This document shows positions 1-7,361 of a stretch of 7,743 bases of DNA, in pieces. A program made the position numbers and the translations under genes. The stretch comes from an uncultured Muribaculaceae bacterium (GTDB lineage Bacteria; Bacteroidota; Bacteroidia; Bacteroidales; Muribaculaceae), in assembly GCA_910586475.1 (NCBI GenBank), contig CAJUHM010000068.1, forward strand, positions 1 to 7,743, given 5' to 3'. The notes under the pieces are model-generated. The model was given only the letters and a program-made list of their open reading frames with translations, searched no databases and was not told where the DNA came from. Every line of letters starts with the position of its first letter. Within the stretch, counting starts at the first letter, position 1.

Positions 1-28
1 ACTATTTATATTGGTAAACTGCCGTTAA

Positions 29-418
29 GTTTATTTAAGATGCGTCTGCCGTGCAGATAATTCCAAATGGATTGCCGGTCCAATCTGGGATCTTACATGC
101 TATAATCGCGATAAGACAGACTATACCTTCAGAATGAAGGCTCACTATGGGTTCACTCCGCATTGGATTGGTGAGATCATTCGGTATAAAAATTTTTGTG
201 AATCAGTCGAGTCGGTCTGGAATGAAGTATATCCAGAGAGGCTTTCAGAAATATATGACGAGATTGATGAAACGGTTATTCCCCTTGACAAAGCCTGGAA
301 GAATGATTGTGCCAGGTGGAATGACGATCCCAAACAGACTGCGAACCTAAGAGCTCTTAGAATAAAGAATGCTCTGCGCCGCAATATCGAATGGTTCAAC
401 ACCCATCTTCCGAAGTAG
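29..418 (+). pseudogene. C-terminal remnant of a CotH-kinase-like protein
   Basis: The reading frame ending at 418 carries features of the C-terminal part of CotH kinase family proteins. A GPIWDL motif at 77-94 matches the family's GPxWDxD signature. It is followed by an F/W/Y-rich helix region (KNF..SVESVWNEVYPERL) and a final helix that ends IEWFNTHLPK, as is common for this family. The first in-frame ATG is at 134, but the recognisable motif lies upstream of it, so that ATG is not the ancestral start. An in-frame TAA at 26-28 cuts the frame from anything further left, and the few codons before it (FILVN) still look like the family's segment preceding the motif. The second acidic residue of GPxWDxD is Thr here. 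Family members usually have several hundred residues, so this is most simply a decayed gene end. A short expressed product from ATG 134 (94 residues) cannot be excluded. Family assignment is by eye and moderately sure. Confidence 0.55.
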
Positions 419-433
419 ATTAACCTTAATTAT

Positions 434-465
434 ATTGTAGTTATGAGGAGAATTCCGTAATTTTG
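434..465 (+). promoter_or_regulatory. Bacteroidetes-type promoter for the efflux operon
   Basis: A perfect match to the -7 consensus TAnnTTTG (TAATTTTG) lies at 458-465. An ATTG at 434-437 is a partial match to the -33 TTTG box, with a 20-base spacer, which falls in the normal 19-21 range. Transcription should start near 470-473. That is downstream of the GTG at 468 and upstream of the ATG at 483, so the ATG is the better start of the first gene. No second consensus promoter is visible before the adaptor gene, so this one may drive all four genes. Confidence 0.6.
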
Positions 466-482
466 CGGTGTCATTGAAACCT

Positions 483-950
483 ATGAGAAGTCCGTTGAAA
501 GTCCTAATATGCAGTTTGGCGCTGATTCTGTCGGTGCTTTCAACGGTATTGCAATATCATAGTCATGACTGTCTGGGACATTTCAGCATTGACATGCTTT
601 CCTGCCAGCTGTCTTTAGGTTGCGCGGACAATTGCCCATGTCAAGTTGAGACGAGCCATAAGAATTGTAATCATCCGCATTCGTGCTATGACTCGCACAG
701 ACATCAACATGACAAAGATAATTGCGCTCTTCACCTCGATAATATCAAACCGGGCAACCGAAATGCTCAGAACGCTTCGACTGTTTGCCTCACACTCCTG
801 CCGATCATGTTTAATAGTGACCCACCTTGCAATGAGTCAGGCAGGTGTTGTCGCAATCATGTGTGGTGCCGGGCTACGATTCTTTCAGAACAGGATTTTA
901 TTTGTTTAGCGACCCCTTTGCGAGGGTCCCCCACGGCTGAGATTGCGTAA
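483..950 (+). CDS. Small exported Cys/His-rich protein heading the efflux operon (DUF6769-like)
   Basis: This is a 155-residue protein from ATG 483. The frame also permits a GTG start at 468, but the promoter at 434-465 would place the transcript start after that GTG. Residues 1-24 form a basic then hydrophobic segment (RSPLKVLICSLALILSVL), read as a signal peptide or N-terminal anchor. The rest contains about 15 Cys and 11 His, concentrated around residues 26-80 (YHSHDC, CPC, CNHPHSC, HRHQH), and a later CC pair. The end, LRGSPTAEIA, recalls the LRAPP tail of small Bacteroidales proteins of the DUF6769 type, but this is remembered similarity and has not been searched. It lies 63 bases before the adaptor gene on the same strand. 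The likely inference is a periplasmic metal-binding accessory of the pump. No enzymatic domain is recognisable. The coding call is fairly sure and the function is not. Confidence 0.7.
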   Translation: MRSPLKVLICSLALILSVLSTVLQYHSHDCLGHFSIDMLSCQLSLGCADNCPCQVETSHKNCNHPHSCYDSHRHQHDKDNCALHLDNIKPGNRNAQNASTVCLTLLPIMFNSDPPCNESGRCCRNHVWCRATILSEQDFICLATPLRGSPTAEIA

Positions 951-1013
951 CAGCATTCTTTTCAGTCACCGCCGCTGTCAGCCGGCGAAACTTAACAAAT
1001 AAAACTGATCTCA

Positions 1014-2168
1014 ATGAATAAAAAGCATATTATTTTTGCGGCTGCAGCATTGATTGCCGCAACCGTTTCGTGTAAACAACATGAAAACAATAGCTCAGAT
1101 GAGCATGATCACTCTCATAATACTGAGGCAGCCCCAACGGAAGAAGAGCACAAGCATGGCGAAGACGAAATTATCATAGAGCCAGAAGAGGCTGCAAGAT
1201 TTGGCATAAAGACAGAAGAAATCACACTTAAGCCTTTCACTTCGACCATCCGCGTGACAGGCCAGTTAATGCCTTCTACAACTGACCCCGGAGCAATTTC
1301 AGCTTCAACATCCGGAATTCTGACCTTTACCACTCCCCTTTCGGTCGGATCAAAAGTCTCAAAGAACCAGGTTGTGGCCAAGATCGCAGCCCGTTCAGCC
1401 TCGGGTGATAACCCCAACGCAATGGCATTGGCTGCAGTCAGTGCTGCAAAGCGTGAGCTTGACAGAATCCGTCCGCTGCTTGACGACGGAATAGCGACAA
1501 TGAGCGAATACAATGCAGCGCTTGCCGCATATGAATCAGCGAAAGCATCTGTCAGCCAGAGTTCTATTTCTGGAAATGTAGTAAGCACGGTCAATGGCAC
1601 AGTGCTTGAGGTTTTATGTGTCAACGGTCAGTATGTGGAAACCGGTACGATGATTGCCCGTGTCTCTCAAAACAGCCTTGTAACGTTGCGCGCTGATCTG
1701 CCTGCCGCCCAAACGCGCTATCTTTCCTCTATTACGGATGCTCTTGTCAAATCGCCTGTAACCGGCGAGTGGATGCGGATAAGCGAAATGGGAGGGAAGC
1801 GCGTTGACAGAAGTGATATTCCTTCAACCGGAGGTTACACTCCCGTGATCTTTGAATTCCGAGCTTCCAAAGATTTCATGTCAGGCAGTAATGTCGATGT
1901 GGAACTGATCGAATCTACGAAAAGCGATTGTATCGTCATACCTCGTTCGGCATTGATAGAACAGGGCGGCGAGTATTATGCATTTGCCAAAACCGGCGCG
2001 CACGCATATGTCCGTTGTCGGGTAGAGTGCGGAGCTTTTTCAGGCGATTACGTTGAAATACTTTCAGGAATCAAAACCGGCGACAATATCGTTGTCGAAG
2101 GGGCTCAGACTGTGAAAATGGCAGAAACGTCATCAGTTGTTCCAGAAGGACATTCCCATAACCATTAA
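1014..2168 (+). CDS. RND efflux periplasmic adaptor lipoprotein (CusB/CzcB type)
   Basis: This 384-residue membrane fusion protein links the inner-membrane pump to the outer-membrane channel. Residues 1-20 form a lipoprotein signal ending in a TVSC lipobox, with Cys20 as the lipidated residue. A His/acid-rich stretch follows (residues 23-51, HDHSHN and EEEHKHGED). The first lipoyl half lies near 98-126 (SGILTF then VGSKVSKNQVVAKI), a short helical hairpin near 137-182, and the second lipoyl half near 188-217 (NGTVLEV, GQYVETGTMIARV). Barrel and membrane-proximal domains occupy about 220-372 (VIPRSALIEQGG, EILSGIKTGDNIVVEGA). The protein ends in GHSHNH, a second His cluster. The start ATG follows an A-rich stretch without a Shine-Dalgarno sequence, as is usual in Bacteroidetes. 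The pump gene begins 11 bases downstream. The His clusters support a metal substrate but do not identify it. The family is certain. Confidence 0.93.
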   Translation: MNKKHIIFAAAALIAATVSCKQHENNSSDEHDHSHNTEAAPTEEEHKHGEDEIIIEPEEAARFGIKTEEITLKPFTSTIRVTGQLMPSTTDPGAISASTSGILTFTTPLSVGSKVSKNQVVAKIAARSASGDNPNAMALAAVSAAKRELDRIRPLLDDGIATMSEYNAALAAYESAKASVSQSSISGNVVSTVNGTVLEVLCVNGQYVETGTMIARVSQNSLVTLRADLPAAQTRYLSSITDALVKSPVTGEWMRISEMGGKRVDRSDIPSTGGYTPVIFEFRASKDFMSGSNVDVELIESTKSDCIVIPRSALIEQGGEYYAFAKTGAHAYVRCRVECGAFSGDYVEILSGIKTGDNIVVEGAQTVKMAETSSVVPEGHSHNH

Positions 2169-2179
2169 TAGTTCAGAAA

Positions 2180-5100
2180 ATGTTGAACATAATCGTTAGT
2201 TTCGCATTGCGAAACAGAGTCACGGTGCTGATAGCTACCGGACTATTGCTCCTATGGGGATGCATGACACTCATAAAGAGCGAGATCGACATTTTCCCGG
2301 ATCTGTCGGCCCCAACGGTTGTCATAATGACCGAATCGGGAGGACTGGCCCCTGAAGAAGTTGAGATGACTGTCACCTACCCGATCGAAACGGCCATGAA
2401 CGGCGCTCAAGGCGTGAGAAGAGTGCGCTCGTCATCCTCTGCCGGATTTTCGGTTGTGTGGGTTGAGTTCGACTGGTCTGCTGATCCAGAAAAAGCGAGG
2501 AGAATCGTCTCAGAAAAACTGATGACTGTTTCCGACCGGTTGCCAGCCGGAGTCGGAACTCCTACCCTTGGCCCGGAGTCTTCTATTCTTGGAGAGATGT
2601 TTATTGTCGGACTGACATCGACAGACCCGACAGAAGTTTCGATGACAGACATTCGGAAAATTGCAGACCGGCAGTTTATTCCACGCCTGCTTGCGCTTCC
2701 CGGAGTTTCGCAGGCAAGTGTCATCGGCGGTGATGTCGTCGAGCTTCAAATCCAGATCAAGCCTGAACGGCTGAAAACCTTCGGCATCACGATAGAAGAG
2801 GTCAGAAACGCAGCGGCATCGCTCAACGACAACGCTTCCGGCGGTGTGATCTATGATTTCGGCAATGAATATCTTGTCAAGGCACGTGCCATGACAGGAA
2901 ATGTCAATGATATTTCAAAGAGTGTGGTACGTTCAGATTCACGCGGCATAGTCACACTTCAGGATATTGCAGACATCCGTTTTGGCGCTGCCAGTCCGCG
3001 TCTCGGCAGCGCGTCGGTCAATGCGACTCCCGCTGTGCTCATCACTATCACCAAGCAGCCCGGCGGGTCGACAGTCAAGTTGACCGGGGAGATCGAGGAT
3101 ATGATTGCATCACTGCGCCCTACCCTGCCTAAATCAGTATCCATCAACACTGATATTTTCCGACAGGCAGACTTCATCTACAGTTCGATCGGCAATCTGC
3201 AGGTATCGCTGATAGAGGGTGCGATTTTCGTTATTGTAGTCCTCTTCTTCTTCCTGATGAATCTGCGCACGACTCTGATTTCTCTCGTTGCTATCCCCAT
3301 ATCGGTGATTGTCACCATTATACTTCTTGACCTGTTTGACCTGACGATCAACACGATGAGTCTTGGGGGCATTGCAATTGCAATCGGGTCACTGGTCGAT
3401 GATGCAATTGTCGATGTTGAGAATGTCTATAAACGCATCCGCGCAGAGCGTCAGTTGCCCGCGGATAAGCGAAAGCCTCTGCTCAAGGTTGTTTACGAAG
3501 CCTCATGTGAGGTGCGACTTCCGATTCTCAATTCCACTATCATTATCGCAATCAGCTTCCTACCTCTCTTTTTCCTCTCTGGAATAGAAGGGCGTCTGCT
3601 TGCACCGCTCGGATTCTCGTTTGTCATTTCACTTTGCGCATCAACGATCACCGCACTCACACTGACGCCAGTTCTCTGCAGCTATCTTCTTGCTGGGAAT
3701 AATAGCAGACCAGACTCACTCAAAGAGCCGGCATTCACACGTCTGTTATTAAAAAGCTACAGTAAGACATTGCGGAAGGCACTCAGCCACAAACGCATTG
3801 TAATCGGTTCGACAATTGCGCTGCTTATTGTTGCCGCGTCGCTCTTTCCTATGCTTGGGCGTAGCTTCCTCCCTCCGTTCAATGAGGGTTCACTGACAAT
3901 CAATGTCAGCGCACTGCCCGGCATATCACTTGAAGAGAGTGACAAGATCGGTCGTGAAGCAGAGCGTATTATCCTGTCAATGCCGGAAATTGAAACAGTC
4001 GCAAGAAAAACCGGCCGCGCGGAACTTGACGAGCACTCCCTCGGCACGAATGTCTCTGAGATCGAAGCTCCTTACACACTTTCGGGACGTTCGAAGAGCG
4101 AAATGGTAAGAGAACTTCGTGAGAAACTTGCGACAATCCCCGGGGTCAATATAGAAATCGGCCAGCCGATCTCCCACCGCATCGACGCTATGCTTTCGGG
4201 TACAGAAGCCCAGATAGCGATCAAGGTGTTCGGAGATAATCTGACGGAACTTCACAAGACCGCAATGAAAATTAAGGAGGCTGCTTCGAAAATAGATGGA
4301 GTCGTTGACCTCACGGTAGAGCAGCAAGTGGGTCGTCCGCAACTTGAAATCAGGCCGAAAAGGGAGATGCTTGCGAGCTACGGGATCACCAACAGTCAGT
4401 TCCTTTCGGCCATTTCGACTATGCTTGACGGCAAGAAGGTTTCCCAGATCTATGAAAACGGTTTCCCGGTAGATATAGTTGTCAAGGTTGCCGATGCAAG
4501 CAGATCCGGAATCAAGTCTCTTTCCGATCTGATGATTGACAGCAACCAGGGACAGATACCTCTCAGTGCGGTCGCGGAGATCGTTTCCACCGACGGCCCC
4601 AACCTTGTGAATCGCGAGAATGTCAGCCGCCGCATTGTCATCTCTGCCAATGTCGATGGAAAAGATCTGAGAGGGACCGTTGAAAAGATCAAACATTCGG
4701 TGGCAGAAAGTGTTGAGCTCCCAGCCGGTTATTTCGTTGAATACAGCGGGCAGTTTGAAAGCGAAGCTAACGCATCCCGCACACTGCTCTTCACTTCGCT
4801 GGGCGCAATCGCAATGATATTCCTCCTGTTGATGCGTGAATACAGAAATGTCGGACAGTCACTTATAATTCTCGTCAATATGCCGCTGGCGATCATCGGC
4901 GGAATTCTGATCCTCGTTCTGTCGGGAAACAGTCTTAACATTCCGGCAATCATCGGGTTCATATCGCTGATGGGTATCGCAACACGCAACGGAATGCTCC
5001 TGATGTCGCGATACAATTCTCTAAAACAGTCCGGAATGGCTCTGGAAGCGCGTATCATGACAGGATCATGTGACCGACTTACTCCCATAGTCATGACCGC

Positions 5101-5275
5101 GCTGACCTCGGCACTGGCACTCATTCCGCTTGCAATCCGCGGCGCGGAGCCAGGCAATGAGATTCAGTCGCCTATGGCACTGGTGATTCTTGGCGGTTTG
5201 CTCACTTCGACTTTTTTAAATATCTTTGTTGTTCCAATTCTCTACAACCTAATAGAACCTAAGAAAATTTCATGA
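2180..5275 (+). CDS. Heavy-metal efflux RND pump (CzcA/CusA family)
   Basis: This 1031-residue proton-driven inner-membrane pump is full length for the heavy-metal RND family. Transmembrane helix 1 is at about 13-32, followed by the conserved SEIDIFPDLSAPTV segment. Helices 2-6 fall in about 342-500, helix 7 near 539-558 and helices 8-12 in about 869-1022, with two large periplasmic loops between. Helix 4 carries Asp407-Asp408, Asp412 and the VEN motif (413-415), the expected proton relay. Aligned by eye to E. coli CusA, the copper-binding methionines 573, 623 and 672 fall on Asn575, Glu627 and Ala670. Arg667 and Glu629 match CusA Arg669 and Glu625. Met671 adjoins the third site, so a shifted alignment could change that reading. 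A divalent cation substrate is therefore inferred. The stop codon overlaps the next start (ATGA), suggesting translational coupling. The family is certain and the substrate is open. Confidence 0.95.
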   Translation: MLNIIVSFALRNRVTVLIATGLLLLWGCMTLIKSEIDIFPDLSAPTVVIMTESGGLAPEEVEMTVTYPIETAMNGAQGVRRVRSSSSAGFSVVWVEFDWSADPEKARRIVSEKLMTVSDRLPAGVGTPTLGPESSILGEMFIVGLTSTDPTEVSMTDIRKIADRQFIPRLLALPGVSQASVIGGDVVELQIQIKPERLKTFGITIEEVRNAAASLNDNASGGVIYDFGNEYLVKARAMTGNVNDISKSVVRSDSRGIVTLQDIADIRFGAASPRLGSASVNATPAVLITITKQPGGSTVKLTGEIEDMIASLRPTLPKSVSINTDIFRQADFIYSSIGNLQVSLIEGAIFVIVVLFFFLMNLRTTLISLVAIPISVIVTIILLDLFDLTINTMSLGGIAIAIGSLVDDAIVDVENVYKRIRAERQLPADKRKPLLKVVYEASCEVRLPILNSTIIIAISFLPLFFLSGIEGRLLAPLGFSFVISLCASTITALTLTPVLCSYLLAGNNSRPDSLKEPAFTRLLLKSYSKTLRKALSHKRIVIGSTIALLIVAASLFPMLGRSFLPPFNEGSLTINVSALPGISLEESDKIGREAERIILSMPEIETVARKTGRAELDEHSLGTNVSEIEAPYTLSGRSKSEMVRELREKLATIPGVNIEIGQPISHRIDAMLSGTEAQIAIKVFGDNLTELHKTAMKIKEAASKIDGVVDLTVEQQVGRPQLEIRPKREMLASYGITNSQFLSAISTMLDGKKVSQIYENGFPVDIVVKVADASRSGIKSLSDLMIDSNQGQIPLSAVAEIVSTDGPNLVNRENVSRRIVISANVDGKDLRGTVEKIKHSVAESVELPAGYFVEYSGQFESEANASRTLLFTSLGAIAMIFLLLMREYRNVGQSLIILVNMPLAIIGGILILVLSGNSLNIPAIIGFISLMGIATRNGMLLMSRYNSLKQSGMALEARIMTGSCDRLTPIVMTALTSALALIPLAIRGAEPGNEIQSPMALVILGGLLTSTFLNIFVVPILYNLIEPKKIS

Positions 5276-6471
5276 AGATCAAAACCATACTGACTCCACT
5301 GATTCTGTTTTCACTTTTTTCAACACCCTCCCCGCTTATGGCTGACAGCCTCGACGAGATGGCAAAGTCAATAGCCGAAAACAACGGATCCTACAAGTCT
5401 GAGCTGGCAAAAGCAGAGGCTGACATCATGGATGAGAAGGTCTCTAACAACCTCGAAGATCCTGAAATCGCAGTGTCTCATGCCTGGGGCGCAGAGGGAA
5501 TCGGCAACAAATTCGGGGTTGAAATAAGCCAGAGTTTTGACTGGCCGGGCGTCTATCGGGCCCGTTCGAAAGCCACTGCAGAAAACTCACGTGCGCTTCA
5601 GTATCTTGCCGAGGCGAATCGCGCCGAATTGATACTGCAAATCAAATACCGTCTGATCGATCTTTCAAACGCCGCACAGAAAAAGCGCACCTATGGCAAA
5701 GCTTTAGGCGTAATCGATTCGCTTTCGGCTATTGTCGCTAAAGATGTCGAGAGGAAAGAGGTCTCTGTGCTTGACGGCAATAAGCTGAAAATCGAGCGCA
5801 TTGCACTATCGCGAAAGTATAACGACGCAATCAATGCGTTTAATGACGCGTATGCCCAACTGGTCGAGTACAACGGCGGAAAAGCCCGACCAGATATTAT
5901 AGAATATGCCGACTGTGATGCGATGCTTCCTTCGTTGCGTTCACTTGAGGATTACCTCGGTGAGGCTACGGAATCCAATCCGGTCATCGCTTATCGGACT
6001 CAACTCAACAAAGCCGACAGGGCCAAAGCGAAGGTTGCGGGTCGCGAATCGCTTCCCGGATTCAGTGTCGGACTTCGCCACGAACTCGAGCAGGGCGAGC
6101 GTTTCAATGGGTTCTCAGTGTCGATGACACTGCCGTTTCTGTCCTCCCGCGGCAAAAAGAAGGCGGCACAAATGCAGTCGCTTGCCACAGAACTGGAGAC
6201 GGATCTGATCACTGTATCGACGCGCGCCCGCATAACAGGCGAGTACAATTCGGCCGAACAGCTGATAAAGGAAATCCGTGAATATAGCTCAATTATCGAA
6301 GCTGAAGATAATCTGCGTCTTCTGAACAAAGCGTTCGAGGCCCGCCACATCTCAGTTCTCGATTATATTTCCGATCTGATCTATTTCACGGATGCGACCT
6401 GCGAGTATCTTGATCTCAACCATGCCTACAGACTGAAACTTGCGTCGCTTGAGCGCTATTCAATGAGATAG
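5272..6471 (+). CDS. TolC-family outer membrane channel of the metal efflux complex (CusC/CzcC type)
   Basis: This 399-residue outer membrane efflux protein should form the trimeric exit duct for the pump and adaptor encoded just upstream. Residues 1-24 look like an ordinary signal peptide, with probable cleavage in LMA|DS. No lipobox cysteine is present, unlike E. coli CusC. Two OEP-type repeats are visible. The first, near residues 80-140, has GVEISQSFDWPGVYRAR followed by a long Ala/Glu/Arg-rich helix. The second, near 262-310, has GLRHELEQ then MTLPFLSSRGKKKAA. This pattern of a strand ending in W/L-P-x followed by basic residues and a helix is typical of CzcC-like channels. It is shorter than the usual 415-470 residues, but both repeats and a natural C-terminal helix are present. 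The start overlaps the pump stop by four bases, making it the last gene of the unit. Confidence 0.9.
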   Translation: MKIKTILTPLILFSLFSTPSPLMADSLDEMAKSIAENNGSYKSELAKAEADIMDEKVSNNLEDPEIAVSHAWGAEGIGNKFGVEISQSFDWPGVYRARSKATAENSRALQYLAEANRAELILQIKYRLIDLSNAAQKKRTYGKALGVIDSLSAIVAKDVERKEVSVLDGNKLKIERIALSRKYNDAINAFNDAYAQLVEYNGGKARPDIIEYADCDAMLPSLRSLEDYLGEATESNPVIAYRTQLNKADRAKAKVAGRESLPGFSVGLRHELEQGERFNGFSVSMTLPFLSSRGKKKAAQMQSLATELETDLITVSTRARITGEYNSAEQLIKEIREYSSIIEAEDNLRLLNKAFEARHISVLDYISDLIYFTDATCEYLDLNHAYRLKLASLERYSMR

Positions 6472-6541
6472 GCCCAGAGGCGCCGGGTTTCTGAATAGCC
6501 TGCCAATATAAAGGGGATTCCAAAATTTCAAGGGTCTCTTT

Positions 6542-6591
6542 GCCGTATTTGGGTCCGGTCGGTTTCGGCCGGACCTCTTTGCGCATACGGC
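6542..6591 (+). terminator. Compound hairpin between convergent genes, probable terminator
   Basis: An inner stem pairs 6552-6561 with 6566-6575 (ten pairs including one G-U) around a GTTT loop, and is followed by TCTTT at 6576-6580. An outer perfect seven-base stem pairs GCCGTAT at 6542-6548 with ATACGGC at 6585-6591. The element sits 70 bases after the channel stop codon and six bases beyond the end of the opposing gene, so it could serve transcripts from both sides. The U-tract is short and pyrimidine-mixed, so intrinsic termination strength is uncertain. An eight-base direct repeat CTCTTTGC occurs at 6536-6543 and 6575-6582. Confidence 0.5.
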
Positions 6592-6596
6592 GGCGC

Positions 6597-7334
6597 TTAA
6601 ACAGGAATCGCATGTTGATCCGGAGCAAATATCGGCAGGATCGGCGGACTCCATACGATTGGATGTAAAGAGGGATTGACACACAGCGTCATAGTTGTCG
6701 TTTGCAGCGGTCCGGCAACATCTTCATTAGGTGACTCCAAGTCAAGATGGGGAAGTCGGGACTGCCGGACGAGTCGTGCGAAGAAGTTGACGCGTGTGCG
6801 TGGCCGATAGGTGCCGCATAGGATAAGGAGCGACTGTGGCCCCATGTCGATTGCGGGAAGGATCGAACGCCAGTGCTGTTCGAGGGATCGTCCGCGATGG
6901 GGAAAGGCGTCGGCGTCGAGAATAAGAGCGAGTCGAAAGTTGAGTCCCCGACAGAGGTCAGGAGTGCGTGAGGAGACGAGGATGGGTTGCCAGCGGTGGT
7001 CAGGAAGGGTGCGGAGTTTGCTTTTAGGCAAAATCCGACTGATGTCGGCACGAGAGCGGCCAACGACACAAAATGGTTCGCCGGGCTGCACGACAGAGGC
7101 CCGCCAACGTATATAGTCAGCGAGTGTCTGTCGGATTATGTCGATGGAGGATTCGGTGTTGCAGAGAATGAGCCGCTGGGGCTGACGTCGTGCCCGCTGC
7201 CGTTCGAGGAGTGCTACGGCGCGTCGTGCATGGGGGTGCAGACGATAGCCGACCCAACGTTCGAACTGGGCGGCATAGTCGCGACGGAAGCAGTGGCGAA
7301 TGGGAGGCGGTATAAGAGCAGGGGGTTGCAACAT
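6597..7334 (-). CDS. Uncharacterised Arg/Pro-rich protein, possible degenerate terminase-like ATPase domain
   Basis: This minus-strand gene encodes 245 residues from ATG at 7334-7332. The frame also allows a TTG at 7361, but that codon lies upstream of the only promoter-like box. Composition is extreme: about 32 Arg and 27 Pro against 2 Lys. No signal peptide or membrane helix is seen. I do not firmly recognise the family. The order of elements resembles the ATPase half of phage terminase large subunits: RLILCNTESSIDIIRQTL (54-71), CRGLNFRLALILDADAF (128-144) at the Walker B position, then LLILCGTYRPRTRVNFF (169-185) at the coupling motif. There is no Walker A GKT/GKS, and the acid usually after the Walker B Asp is Ala141. 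No nuclease domain follows. If related, it is probably not an active packaging motor. It is transcribed towards the efflux operon and no other phage gene is nearby. Coding status is likely because the frame is long and open with pyrimidine-rich third positions. Confidence 0.6.
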   Translation of the reverse strand: MLQPPALIPPPIRHCFRRDYAAQFERWVGYRLHPHARRAVALLERQRARRQPQRLILCNTESSIDIIRQTLADYIRWRASVVQPGEPFCVVGRSRADISRILPKSKLRTLPDHRWQPILVSSRTPDLCRGLNFRLALILDADAFPHRGRSLEQHWRSILPAIDMGPQSLLILCGTYRPRTRVNFFARLVRQSRLPHLDLESPNEDVAGPLQTTTMTLCVNPSLHPIVWSPPILPIFAPDQHAIPV

Positions 7335-7339
7335 TGTCG

Positions 7340-7347
7340 CAAAGATA
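7340..7347 (-). promoter_or_regulatory. Bacteroidetes -7 box for the minus-strand gene
   Basis: On the minus strand, TATCTTTG exactly matches the -7 consensus TAnnTTTG. It ends five bases before the ATG at 7334. The region about 20 bases upstream has no clear TTTG -33 box, so the site is only half supported. If used, the transcript would start at or within a few bases of the ATG, giving a leaderless or near-leaderless message. Confidence 0.4.
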
Positions 7348-7361
7348 GGTTGCAAGAACAA

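Noticed and set aside
970..987. CGCCG/CGGCG hairpin between the small protein gene and the adaptor gene
   Set aside because: The stem has only five pairs with an eight-base loop and no U-tract, so it is not a credible terminator or riboswitch.
1115..1624. 169-codon antisense frame inside the adaptor gene
   Set aside because: It is fully covered by a confidently identified adaptor. The Ser/Ala-rich translation looks like a shadow.
3977..4696. 239-codon open frame antisense to the pump gene
   Set aside because: It lies wholly inside the conserved pump coding sequence. No recognisable domain is seen, and long antisense frames are expected from the pump's codon bias.
6475..6493. Seven-pair hairpin just after the channel stop codon
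   Set aside because: Two pairs are G-U and no U-tract follows. The stronger hairpin at 6542-6591 is the better terminator candidate.
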